Assembly: GCA_963803295.1 (NCBI GenBank) | Contig: CAWDMC010000005.1 | Location: 124,001 to 188,000, forward strand | Reading direction: 5' to 3' | Length of the DNA stretch: 64,000 nucleotides | Source of the DNA: CAWDMC01 sp963803295 | GTDB taxonomy: Bacteria; Acidobacteriota; Terriglobia; UBA7540 | In this document: one piece after another, positions 34,025 to 42,724 of the stretch | How positions within the stretch are numbered: the first letter of the stretch is position 1 | How the letters are laid out: the number at the start of each line of letters is the position of its first letter | Position numbers and translations under genes: made by a program | The notes under the pieces: model-generated | Seen by the model: only the letters and a program-made list of their open reading frames with translations | What the model was told of the DNA's origin: nothing | Database searches by the model: none

Positions 34025-35437
34025 ATGAAAACGTTCTCCATGACGAGGCGTGATTTTGTCAGGCTGGGTGCGGGGACCATGGCTGCTGCGGGTGCCGCGG
34101 GTATGGCGTCGAAGAGAATTACCGTACTGGAACCGAAGGTGCTCCGCGCTTCACCCGCGCCGGCGCCCTCCGATACCGTGCGTTTCGGTATCATCGGTAC
34201 CGGAACTGAAGGCTGCGACTTGCTGCGGGCAACACGTGCTGTTCCCGGCATCGAATGCGTCGCGGCGGCCGACCTCTACGAGACCCGGCATCAGTCCGCC
34301 AAAGAGATACTGGAGAAGAACATCGACACCACCAAAGAATACCGGCGAATCCTGGACCGCAAGGACATCGACGCGGTGATCGTGGCCACGCCCGACCACT
34401 GGCATCGCCGCCTGGTGGTGGAGGCGGCCCAGGCGGGCAAAGACGCGTATTGCGAAAAGCCGATGTCCCACACCGTCGAAGACGGCTTCGCCATGATCGA
34501 GGCGGTCCGCAAGAACAACCGCATTTGTCAGATCGGCAGCCAGCGGGTGAGCTCGATTCTCTACGCCAAAGCCAAGGAAATCTGGGACTCCGGCAAGCTC
34601 GGCGAGGTGGACACGATCGAGGCCGTGTGGGACCGCAATACCGATAGCGGCGCTTGGAGCAATCCGCTTCCACCCGATTTGAGTGAGCAGACCGTCGACT
34701 GGAATACTTGGTTAGGGGACGCGCCCAAGCGCCCCTTCGATGGACACCGCTTCGTTTCCTGGCGCTGCTACAAGGATTACGGAGCCGGGCTTCCGGGCGA
34801 CCTCTTCGTGCACCTCATCTCTGGCATCAACTTCATCACCGGCACGCAACAGCCGGCAATCCGCGCGTTCTCTACGGGTGGTATTTACCATTACCACGAC
34901 GGTCGCGAATTTGGCGACCTGCAGTGGACCATCTATGACTATCCGAAATTCCAGGTCGTACTGCGCTGCAACCAGAACAACAAGTACGAGGATCAGCTTT
35001 TTACCTTCTACGGCAAAAAGGGCACCATGTTCGTTCGCGGCGAAGGAGCCCCTGCTGCCTTGGGAGCCGGAGCCTCGTTGGCCTTCCGGCCGGAACCCTC
35101 GTACCACACCCGCGAGGATTACACCATCGGCTCCTGGCCCAAGGCTCAACGCGATGAATACATCGCCAAGTGGAACCGGGAACATCCTAAACCTGGGCCG
35201 GGCGAAAGCCAGGTAGGATCGGCAGAGGAAGTATACGCCGCGCCCCCGGGCTACAGTGACCTGGTCGATCACCTGGCGAACTTCTTTCAGGCCGTGAGAA
35301 CACGCAAGCGAGTTGTCGAGAATGAAGACTTCGGGGCCAACGCCGCCCTCACCGGCTGTCACATGTCGAACTACTCATACTTCAATAAGACGGTGGCGGT
35401 TTGGGACGAGGGCACCAAGAGCATCAAGGGCGCTTGA
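34025..35437 (+). CDS. Tat-exported Gfo/Idh/MocA-family oxidoreductase
   Basis: A 470-residue NAD(P)-dependent oxidoreductase. MTRRDFVRLGAGTMAAAGAAG is a twin-arginine signal (TRRDFVRLG). The Rossmann part follows with VRFGIIGTGTEGCDLL, and EKPMSHTVEDG is the conserved EKP motif of the family. The C-terminal beta-sheet domain contains DYGAGLPGDLFVHLISGINFIT. AAAGGAGG precedes the ATG. Export of such proteins across the inner membrane with bound cofactor is common in Acidobacteriota and Planctomycetota, where they act on sugars or glycosides in the periplasm. It is followed by a Tat-exported isomerase-like protein. Confidence 0.88.
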   Translation: MKTFSMTRRDFVRLGAGTMAAAGAAGMASKRITVLEPKVLRASPAPAPSDTVRFGIIGTGTEGCDLLRATRAVPGIECVAAADLYETRHQSAKEILEKNIDTTKEYRRILDRKDIDAVIVATPDHWHRRLVVEAAQAGKDAYCEKPMSHTVEDGFAMIEAVRKNNRICQIGSQRVSSILYAKAKEIWDSGKLGEVDTIEAVWDRNTDSGAWSNPLPPDLSEQTVDWNTWLGDAPKRPFDGHRFVSWRCYKDYGAGLPGDLFVHLISGINFITGTQQPAIRAFSTGGIYHYHDGREFGDLQWTIYDYPKFQVVLRCNQNNKYEDQLFTFYGKKGTMFVRGEGAPAALGAGASLAFRPEPSYHTREDYTIGSWPKAQRDEYIAKWNREHPKPGPGESQVGSAEEVYAAPPGYSDLVDHLANFFQAVRTRKRVVENEDFGANAALTGCHMSNYSYFNKTVAVWDEGTKSIKGA

Positions 35438-35489
35438 TCCTGGTGTTGCGAAGTTATCCAGAGTTACAAATCAGGGTCATGCCTGATTC

Positions 35490-35609
35490 TGTAGCGCGGG
35501 TGTCCTCACCCGCGATCTCGGCGCGGGGTAGAGCGCCGGTACAGCAGAAATCGCGGGTGAGGACACCGGCACCATAGCCGAAATCGCGGGTGGGGACACC
35601 CGCGCTACA
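35490..35609. repeat. GCGGGTG palindromic repeat cluster
   Basis: Between the oxidoreductase and isomerase genes, TGTAGCGCGGGTGTCC at the left and GGACACCCGCGCTACA at the right form an inverted repeat. A third, middle copy (ATCGCGGGTGAGGACACCGG) lies between them. This has the same TGTAGCG ends as the hairpin family at 9754-9829, so both may belong to one dispersed repeat type. Confidence 0.7.
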
Positions 35610-35676
35610 GCGAAGGACCTCGCTTTGATGTGTAATTCTCAGCTCGAGCGCGACTAGCGAAAGGAGACATTACCCA

Positions 35677-36552
35677 ATGACCAAGCGAAGAGATTTTCTG
35701 CGCAACGCCGCCATGGGTCTGACTGCTGCCGCGATGGGCACCCAATTACCAAGGCTACTGAGGGCAAATCCCTATGGCAAGCCGGTTGGACTGCAGCTTT
35801 ACACCGTGCGCGACAGGCTTGAGAAAGACGTGCCCGGAACCCTCAAGCAGGTGGCGGCCATCGGCATTAAGGAACTGGAAGTCTACTCTCGTTATGGAAA
35901 AACAACCGGGGAGTTCTCCCAGATCCTGAAAGACAATGGCCTCACTCCCGTGAGCGGCCACTACATGTTGCCCGATGTGAAATCAAACTGGCAGAAACAT
36001 ATCGACGAGGCCAAAGCCTTGGGACTCCAATACATGGTCCACGCCATTATCATGCCGGAAGACCGCAAAACCTTTGACGATTACAAGCGACTGGCCGAGA
36101 TTTTCAGCAAGGCGGCCGAACAAACGCACAAAGCCGGCATCCAGTTCTGCTACCACAACCACAATTTTGAGTTCAAGAAGTGGGGCGATACGACAGCGTA
36201 TGAATACCTGCTGAAAACGCTGGATGCGGAGCTGGTGAAATACGAAATGGATTGTTTCTGGGTCACCCACGCAGGCCAGGATCCAGTGGCCTACTTCAAG
36301 AAGTATCCGGGACGCTTCCCGCTTCTGCACATTAAAGATATCAAGGATCACCCCGCACCCAAGCAGGAGTTTGATGCCAAAATGGGACTGTTTGCACCCG
36401 TGGGCCACGGCACCATCGATTGGAAACGCATTTTCGCCGCGGCTCCGACAGGCGGCATGAAACACTACTTCATCGAGCAGGATTACTGCGAACAGTCCTC
36501 GCTCGAAGCTGTGAGGATGAGTTACGAATATCTGCACAAGCTCGAGGTATAG
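35677..36552 (+). CDS. Tat-exported sugar phosphate isomerase/epimerase-like TIM barrel
   Basis: A 291-residue protein. MTKRRDFLRNAAMGLTAAAM is a Tat signal (KRRDFLR). The mature part is an AP-endonuclease-2/xylose-isomerase-like TIM barrel: VGLQLYTVRDRL, FCYHNHNFEF, YEMDCFWVTHAG, PLLHIKDIKD and a C-terminal HYFIEQD, with His, Asp and Glu residues placed as metal ligands. AAAGGAGA precedes the ATG. It most likely isomerises or dehydrates a sugar in the periplasm, together with the oxidoreductase encoded before it (inference). Confidence 0.87.
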   Translation: MTKRRDFLRNAAMGLTAAAMGTQLPRLLRANPYGKPVGLQLYTVRDRLEKDVPGTLKQVAAIGIKELEVYSRYGKTTGEFSQILKDNGLTPVSGHYMLPDVKSNWQKHIDEAKALGLQYMVHAIIMPEDRKTFDDYKRLAEIFSKAAEQTHKAGIQFCYHNHNFEFKKWGDTTAYEYLLKTLDAELVKYEMDCFWVTHAGQDPVAYFKKYPGRFPLLHIKDIKDHPAPKQEFDAKMGLFAPVGHGTIDWKRIFAAAPTGGMKHYFIEQDYCEQSSLEAVRMSYEYLHKLEV

Positions 36553-36788
36553 AGTGGCAGGCCACGATTGCGCTTCGTGTGACCGTGGTTCTTCCTTCCC
36601 ATAGACGAAGCGAAACCGGGAGTTCAGAATAAACCTAAGCCTATGCCGGAACGCTGAACCCGAATTCGTAAATTGAGGTGTTGTTTGGTTCCGAATCCCA
36701 TGGATTGAAGCGTGTTGGAAAGCATCTCCCCGTGGAAGGGAATGGTGCGCTAGAAAGCAGCCTCGATTAGAACAGCTTTCCGTCCTGG

Positions 36789-36961
36789 GGAGCAACCCCT
36801 CACCCGCCCTCCTCCGTCAGGCACCCTCTCCCCTCGGAGAGGGCAGGAGGTAAAACCTAACCATTCTCTACCTGCCAGCACCGTGGCTTCCGCTATCTGG
36901 AAGGTAGCCACTCTCCCGTGTGGGGAGAGGGTTCGAAGGCCGGGTGAGGGGGCAACCCGTG
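36789..36961. repeat. CCCTCACCC/GGGTGAGGG inverted repeat element
   Basis: CAACCCCTCACCC at the left and GGGTGAGGGGGCAAC at the right are inverted about 160 bases apart, with a second inner pair (CACCCTCTCCC and GGGGAGAGGG). No frame inside encodes a recognisable protein. The form is that of a non-coding dispersed palindrome or MITE. Its right half contains the start of the DUF559 remnant's upstream region. Confidence 0.55.
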
Positions 36962-36997
36962 AGCGACAGCGCTCAAAAAGAGACACGAAGATTACGG

Positions 36998-37290
36998 AAG
37001 CTTCGAATCTCGAGAGCCCGCGACTTGCGCGGCCGCGAAACTACGGCGGAGAACCGAGCCTGTTGGCTGCTGCGCGGTCTCAGGCTGAAAGGATACAAGT
37101 TTCGCAGGCAGCACCCCCGTCGGTCGTGCGATCGTTGACTTCTGCTGTCCGCAGCGGGGTCTGATTGTGGAGCTGGATGGGAGCGTCCATGGTCAGCCAA
37201 GCCGGGCGTGATCTACGCCGCGACGCTTGTCTTAGAAGCTTGGGCTATACAGTCGTCCGTTTTTCCAACGGAATGGTGCTTGAATTGAAA
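36998..37290 (+). pseudogene. DUF559 endonuclease-like remnant
   Basis: Three frames must be joined. The first gives ARDLRGRETTAENRACWLLR and LKGYKFRRQHP; the second gives IVDFCCPQRGLIVELDGSVH; the third gives RDACLRSLGYTVVRF. In order these are the hallmarks of DUF559, a Vsr-like PD-(D/E)xK nuclease fold with VDF and the ELDG active-site stretch. Two frameshifts and internal stops make it non-functional. The IS630 element lies about 110 bases further on. Confidence 0.65.
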
Positions 37291-37399
37291 ACCCGGGGCT
37301 GTTCGTCAGTAAGGTTCTCGATTGCGTGTCCATTCTCGACCTTAATTCAACCCGTATCAGACGTGGGTGTTGCTCCCGCGCTCGTTCACCCGTGCACTA

Positions 37400-38518
37400 G
37401 TCCTTACTTGTGTAAGTCAGCGTACCTATGTTTGAGTGCGGCTTGCTTCACATTTCGTTTCGTCCATTCAAAAGGCGTGGCGGTCTGATTGTAACTCGCC
37501 ACAAAGTCATTAATGGCTTTTCTCAGCTGTTCGACCGAGGTGAAACTCGCCCCTTGCAAGGCTTGGCGGCTCAGGATGCTGAACCAGCATTCGATTTGAT
37601 TGAGCCACGAGGCATGGGTAGGGGTGTAGTGAAAACTGACGTGCGGATAGCGTGCCAGCCAACGGTCGTGCTTCGGCTTGTGAGTACTGAGGTTATCGAG
37701 GATGACGTGCAATTCCAGATCGGGATAAGCAGCCACCAAGCCATTCATAAACTCGAGAAATTCGCGCCGCCGGCGCCGCTGAGAGTGGACGGTGAAGACC
37801 TGGCCGCTCAAGACCTCCAGGGCCGCAAAAAGAGTAGTGGTGCCGTGTCGTTTATATTCATGACTGAAACCCTTGAGCGCCTCCCCATTGGGCAAGCGCA
37901 ACCACCCTTGGGCCCGTTCCAGCACCTGGATGGCCGGCTTTTCGTCCACACTCAAGACCACCGCCCCCAGTGGCGGGTCGAGATACAGTCCCACAATATC
38001 GGCCGCCTTGCGAGCAAACTCGGGGTCGGTGGAAACGCACCAACTCCGCCGCCGTTGCAGTTGTATCCCGTGCTGACGCAGCACCGCCCAAACCTGGCCC
38101 GCGCTCACATCGCCCAGGGCTGCCGCCAAGAGTCGCCCGTTCCAGCGGCCCCGGCCGGGCGGCGGCGACTCGTCCAGCTTGGCCAGAATACGCCGCTCGG
38201 TTTCAGGGGTGTAGCGGCGGGGTGGCCCGCACCGCGCGGCATCCTGCAAACCCGCCAAGCGTCGCTGGCTAAAGCGCTGCCTCCACTTCAGCACGGTGGG
38301 CCGCCGCAAGCCCAAGCGGGAAGCGATCTGTCGGGAACTAAGCCCTTGGGCTGCCAATTCCACAATCTGAATTCGGGGCACCATTCGTTTCTCGGTCTTA
38401 CCGGCTCGACGCCAGCTGGCCAATTGTTGGCGTTCGGTTTCGGACAATTGGATTGCAAGCGTAGGTCGTGGCATGCACCGACGATATCATAGATACGCTA
38501 ACTTAACAAACTAAGGAC
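37400..38518 (-). mobile_element. IS630-family insertion sequence
   Basis: An element of about 1.12 kb. The ends match as inverted repeats over 29 bases with five mismatches when the flanking TA is included (37396-37424 against 38494-38522). TA at 37398-37399 and 38519-38520 fits the TA target duplication of IS630/Tc1-mariner elements. One intact transposase gene fills the inside and its stop codon lies within the terminal repeat. Confidence 0.85.
37404..38474 (-). CDS. IS630-family transposase
   Basis: A 356-residue transposase. The N-terminus has a double helix-turn-helix: LAAQGLSSRQIASRLGLRRP then an IRR-like second domain. The DDE core is complete: first D in VVLSVDEKPAIQ, second in HVILDNLSTH, and E in HASWLNQIECWF. 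Full length, no stops, so the element could be active. The stop codon (TTA on the plus strand at 37404-37406) overlaps the left end repeat. The long open frame on the opposite strand is a shadow. Confidence 0.93.
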   Translation of the reverse strand: MPRPTLAIQLSETERQQLASWRRAGKTEKRMVPRIQIVELAAQGLSSRQIASRLGLRRPTVLKWRQRFSQRRLAGLQDAARCGPPRRYTPETERRILAKLDESPPPGRGRWNGRLLAAALGDVSAGQVWAVLRQHGIQLQRRRSWCVSTDPEFARKAADIVGLYLDPPLGAVVLSVDEKPAIQVLERAQGWLRLPNGEALKGFSHEYKRHGTTTLFAALEVLSGQVFTVHSQRRRRREFLEFMNGLVAAYPDLELHVILDNLSTHKPKHDRWLARYPHVSFHYTPTHASWLNQIECWFSILSRQALQGASFTSVEQLRKAINDFVASYNQTATPFEWTKRNVKQAALKHRYADLHK

Positions 38519-38662
38519 TAGTAGGGTGATATATTGCCTGCCTGACAAGTTGTCTAGGCGAATGATCGCTCTTCTTGTTCGACGTAATGTCACTCCAAAA
38601 TGGCCGGAATCAGCCTCGCGGAAAGCAAACCGCGTGGGGTTTTCGGCTGATGCTGCTCTGAC

Positions 38663-39418
38663 TCAGTTGTCGCGCCGATTGGGCAGGGACTTCTTGAAGA
38701 GCAGCAGCGGTTCCGTACTCGCCGCCTGTCTTATTTCGCCAGTAGCGAAATTAAAGCTCCAGGTTTCTTCGGCGTGCCCACAGCGCTTTTCCGCAGGCAC
38801 ATCTTCTTCGGTCTCATCTATCTCCGTTGCGGTGTAAAACCGTGCGCGAACGAGGATGTTGACGTTCCTGTCGGCGCTGAATCCCGCACCCGTGACTCGA
38901 AATCCGCATTGCTTGTCCTTACGCGCCTCGAGCATAGCTTCCAGTTCGGGCTCGTATACCATTCCGGTTCCGGCATCGATGGCGAGCACCCGTTGCCAAT
39001 CCCCCGCATCGGATCCCTCCTGCCATTCCTCGGTCATCACCAAGAGCATCCTGGAACCCTTGGCCCAGCCCAGAATCTCCATCCCATTCCCAAGAGCCTC
39101 GCGTTTGGGCGGCATGAAATAGATCAGCCGGTAGGGCGCGTTGGCTCGGCTGGCCCACAGCCGAGTCGTGTGCAGGCATTCGGGATCGCTCGCCACATCG
39201 ACTTCAACGTAGGCGCGCCACTTCCCATTTTCTGAAAGTGAGACCGGACTCAACACGTGTTTCGACTTTCCTTGCTGCCTGCAGCTGACAAAGAAAGTCT
39301 TCTCCGAACGGGCGCTCGCCGACGGACGCACGGCCGCTTGCTGATTGAGCCCGGGCACCGGCAATAACAGGATTAAGGGAATGGCGTGAATGGCGGTTGA
39401 GGTTCTCATTCGTGTCAA
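38663..39418 (-). CDS. Secreted hypothetical protein
   Basis: A 251-residue protein with a hydrophobic N-terminus (AIHAIPLILLLPVPGLN), most likely a signal peptide. The mature part is beta-rich with CRQQGKSKHVLSPVSLSENG, AYVEVDV, RLIYFMPP and LGWAKGSRMLLVMTEEW, a rhythm that recalls WD40-like/TolB propeller blades, but no defined family is recognised. Four or more cysteines could pair after export. It is followed downstream by the IS630 element and preceded by the Ser/Thr kinase gene on the same strand. Confidence 0.6.
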   Translation of the reverse strand: MTRMRTSTAIHAIPLILLLPVPGLNQQAAVRPSASARSEKTFFVSCRQQGKSKHVLSPVSLSENGKWRAYVEVDVASDPECLHTTRLWASRANAPYRLIYFMPPKREALGNGMEILGWAKGSRMLLVMTEEWQEGSDAGDWQRVLAIDAGTGMVYEPELEAMLEARKDKQCGFRVTGAGFSADRNVNILVRARFYTATEIDETEEDVPAEKRCGHAEETWSFNFATGEIRQAASTEPLLLFKKSLPNRRDN

Positions 39419-39536
39419 CCTCCCTGGTTGTCATTAATGCCTCTGGGGTGCTCGTCAGGGAAGGATCAAGGCATAAAAGGCCATTCAACGGCTAACACCA
39501 AGACCCACGGCAAAAAACTCATGCCGTGGGCTACCA

Positions 39537-42257
39537 TCAAAAATCCTCGATCATCCAGACATTGCCATCGAGAGTCGCTCCCATAAGGGCCAGATGCTGG
39601 CCGTCAGGGGAAGGAATCGCCCAGGTCCAACTGCCCAGGCTGCCTTTCGGCTGCCAGAGCGGATGGGCGTTGCCTTCGAGGTCCACCGAAAGGAGCGTCG
39701 GACCGTTTGACGACTGGCTGGAGATGAACATCAGCTTGCCATCCTGAGACCAATCCACCGTATTCAGCCCACCCCAGCCCTTCACCGTTATCTGGCGCTC
39801 TTTCCCGCCGCTTAGAGAGATCAGACGAACCGCTCCTGTAGTGCTGCTGGGAGTCACAACGGCGACACGCGATCCGTCGGGCATAAGCCCGAAGCGGTAT
39901 TCACGGGCCGGGTCGGTGGCGATGGTGGTTAACACCCGGCGCGAACCCCTGAAAGGATCAAAGGCCGTGATGGTGATCTGTTTGTGGTCGGCGCTTGGCT
40001 CGGTCATCACACAGAGACTGTGCGGCCCCTTGCTACAGGCAAAGTAGTCCATGCCTTTGCCTTCCAAGACCAGATCCGAGGGCCCGCCGGAAATCGGCAC
40101 CCGCATCAGTCGCATCACGGAGCGAGTTCCTCCCTGCAGGTCACCCGTTGTGTACAAGATGGTGGAGCCGTCCGACGTCAGGCGGGCCGCGAACTTTTCC
40201 TCGGAGCTGGCTACCAGCGTCTCGGCCGAAGTCTGGTTAAGGGCCTGCCGGAAAATATTGATCGGACCGTTGCGATTGGAAATGAAGATGACCGCCTTGC
40301 TGTCGGGAGTCCAGGCAAACGGTGCATCGGTGTGCTCGTCCAGGGTGAGGCGTCGCGGCGTCGTCAGGCTTGTTCCGCCCGATTGGAGATCGCCGACGTA
40401 GACGTCGCTTTGGAACGAGGTACGAAGCATCGCAAGCTTTCTGCCGTCTACGGTCGAACTCAGGTAGTACGCTCCGAAGCCGGCCCAATTCGTCAAGCGA
40501 CGAGGTCTGCCGGCGGGCCGGCCGGTCCTTACGTCCACCCTTATTTCCCAAAGGTTTGTATCGTCGGGCGCAGAAGGTTCGGCCAGCGACACGATCAGGC
40601 GACCATCCGACAGCCAAGTATACGAGCGCAGCGCCGGGTCGGAGTAAATGACCGTGCGCGAGCGGCCTTCCAGATCCGCGCTTTCGATGGAGGCCTCAAC
40701 CCTGTCCGCCGTCTCGTTAAATCGCGCGTAGGCAATGCGCTGTCCCGTGGCGGACCATTGGGCGGCGGAAAACACGCAGCCGTCCTCAGGTCCGATGAGC
40801 CGCCGGGGCTGCTCGCCGTTCGCCCCCATCAGCCAGACCTCGCGGCCTCCGATGACGTGATAGCCAAGTAGGCTGGAGCCGGTAGTGAAGACAATCTGCG
40901 AGCCGTCGGGAGAAACAGACCAACCTTCAGCATCGTCGCGAATTTGATGGCCCTTTCCCCCAACCACCGGGAAGACCCAAATGCTGAAGTGATCGCCCGG
41001 CTGTTGGGCGGTCGCGAGCACCCTTGTGCTGTCGGGAAACCACGCCTGCGGCAGCCAGACGACTCCAGCAAGGCCGTCAGGTTCGGGAATCGTCTGGATC
41101 TCTCCCGTCGCGATGACCTTAACATGGAGGCCCATGGGATCGGAGTAGACAAGGAACTTTCCATCCGGCGACAGAGTGGCCACGTTCACCGGATTCTCGC
41201 TAGGATTGGCGGTGAGCCTCCTCTGCCTGATCTGGGGCGGCACTGCGGGTGGCCGTTCCACCAGCCAGATGCCGAGAGTAACGAATGATACAAATGCCAA
41301 CGCTGCCAGTGCGGCGATCCAGATGGTTCGGCGGCTTCGCCGAGCCTCCACCCGGCCACCGGACTTCACCGGCAGAACGCGGCCGGAGTCGATGTCGCGC
41401 TTCAAGCGCCTGATCTCGGCACGCAAATCGGAAGCGGTCTGGTAGCGTAGCTCGCGGTCCTTCTCAAGACCTCGGCTGATGATCTCTTCAAGTTTCGGCG
41501 GGAGCGCCGGATTCAACTCCAAGGGCGAGCGGGGCTCACGGCTGAGAATTGCGTTGAAGACGACGGCCGCTGTGGCTCCTGGGAAAGGATGGCTTCCGGT
41601 TGCCATTTCGTACAGCACTGCGCCCAGGCTGAACAGATCGGTGCGAGGATCCAGGTCTTCACCTCGTGCCTGTTCGGGTGACATGTAGGCGACCGTGCCC
41701 CAGGCTGGCCCCGAACTCGTCGCCAGCTCTCCAGAAGAGGTATCAGCATCGGCAATAGAAGGTCCTGCCGCACTGCCGACCCGTTTCGCCAGTCTCTTCG
41801 CCAAGCCAAAATCGAAGATCTTGGCCTGCCCGCGCTCGGTCACAAAGATGTTTGACGGCTTGATGTCACGATGGATGATGCCTTCGTGATGGGCGGCGGC
41901 AAGAGCGTCAGCCAGCTGAATTCCAAGGTCTAACAGTTCCCCAAGCGGCAGGGGCTTGCCCGCCAAGTGGTCTTTGAGGGTCGAGCCGCGCATCATCTCC
42001 ATAACGATGAAGATCTGTCCCTCAGCATTCTTGATGTCGTAGATTGTGCGGATGTTGGGGTGATTCAAGGCCGAGGCAGCAAAAGCCTCCCGCCGGAAGC
42101 GCTCGAGAGCCAGAGGGTCGCCAGCCAGATCCTGTGGCAAAAACTTCAGCGCCACCTGACGGCCCAACCGGGTGTCTTCCGCCCGGTAGACCACGCCCAT
42201 GCCGCCGCCGCCCACTTTCTCCAGAATCCGATAATGCAAAATCGATCTGCTCTCCAT
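39537..42257 (-). CDS. Ser/Thr protein kinase with C-terminal beta-propeller
   Basis: A 906-residue receptor-like kinase. Kinase domain at about 9-285: glycine loop VGGGGMGVVY, ATP-binding K38, catalytic HRDIKPSN (129-136), DFGLAK (149-154) and the YMSPEQARG activation-segment end. One membrane helix (about 312-333) follows, then TolB/PD40-like propeller repeats with LSPDGKFLVYSD, VSPDGSQIVFTT, WSQDGKLMFISS and PSPDGQHLALMG. The start at 42257 (MESRSILHYRI) is preferred over the open frame to 42305. This Pkn-TolB design is frequent in Acidobacteriota; the propeller is likely extracytoplasmic and senses an unknown ligand. It is divergent from the flagellar operon. Confidence 0.93.
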   Translation of the reverse strand: MESRSILHYRILEKVGGGGMGVVYRAEDTRLGRQVALKFLPQDLAGDPLALERFRREAFAASALNHPNIRTIYDIKNAEGQIFIVMEMMRGSTLKDHLAGKPLPLGELLDLGIQLADALAAAHHEGIIHRDIKPSNIFVTERGQAKIFDFGLAKRLAKRVGSAAGPSIADADTSSGELATSSGPAWGTVAYMSPEQARGEDLDPRTDLFSLGAVLYEMATGSHPFPGATAAVVFNAILSREPRSPLELNPALPPKLEEIISRGLEKDRELRYQTASDLRAEIRRLKRDIDSGRVLPVKSGGRVEARRSRRTIWIAALAALAFVSFVTLGIWLVERPPAVPPQIRQRRLTANPSENPVNVATLSPDGKFLVYSDPMGLHVKVIATGEIQTIPEPDGLAGVVWLPQAWFPDSTRVLATAQQPGDHFSIWVFPVVGGKGHQIRDDAEGWSVSPDGSQIVFTTGSSLLGYHVIGGREVWLMGANGEQPRRLIGPEDGCVFSAAQWSATGQRIAYARFNETADRVEASIESADLEGRSRTVIYSDPALRSYTWLSDGRLIVSLAEPSAPDDTNLWEIRVDVRTGRPAGRPRRLTNWAGFGAYYLSSTVDGRKLAMLRTSFQSDVYVGDLQSGGTSLTTPRRLTLDEHTDAPFAWTPDSKAVIFISNRNGPINIFRQALNQTSAETLVASSEEKFAARLTSDGSTILYTTGDLQGGTRSVMRLMRVPISGGPSDLVLEGKGMDYFACSKGPHSLCVMTEPSADHKQITITAFDPFRGSRRVLTTIATDPAREYRFGLMPDGSRVAVVTPSSTTGAVRLISLSGGKERQITVKGWGGLNTVDWSQDGKLMFISSQSSNGPTLLSVDLEGNAHPLWQPKGSLGSWTWAIPSPDGQHLALMGATLDGNVWMIEDF

Positions 42258-42724
42258 GGTAACGTCTGTGCGGTGAGTTTTTCTGGGACAGCGGTCTCGG
42301 AGCATCCGCCGCCCCAGCGAGCCTGCCGCTCACCGAGGCAATTGATTTCCACCTTGTTCGAACTCGCCTCGATTGTAACATCGGACCCAGGCCGGTTGGC
42401 CTGGGCTGTGGTAGGTCGCCCTTCGGGGCTCCGTTTCGCCATACCTCCGTCAGCATCCCGCGAAAAACTTCCAAACGATGCGGCTACTCTTGCCCGCTAA
42501 GGGGGACAGCTGCCCGGCAAAAGTTTCCGCAAGAATCTTTCTGCCGCCTGGAGGGGCTCTTCTCTGGACGAGCCGAAGCCGCGTTCGGCAGGCTAAGTGA
42601 CGTAATCCCATAACCTTACGATTTCTCGACGTCATCGCTAGGATTTGGTGCGTCGCATGCACTTCCCCCAGTCTCTGCCGCTCCTGAGCGACGTGTTTGG
42701 GGCAGGCCAGATTGGACCCGAGTC
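42258..42724. other. Divergent intergenic region before the flagellar operon
   Basis: No gene is supported. This should hold the promoters of the kinase gene and of fliK. I searched by eye for FliA-type (TAAA...GCCGATAA) and sigma-54-type (GG-N10-GC) promoters and found no convincing match, so the operon may start further upstream or use another sigma factor. Confidence 0.35.

Noticed and set aside
37428..38492. 354-residue open frame opposite the IS630 transposase
   Set aside because: The minus-strand frame has the full DDE triad and sits inside matched ends; the opposite frame is a GC-driven shadow.
39984..40871. 295-residue open frame opposite the kinase propeller
   Set aside because: Composition is that of an antisense frame and the kinase reading is unambiguous.
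42258..42724. FliA or sigma-54 promoter before fliK
   Set aside because: No match to either consensus was convincing enough to report as a feature.
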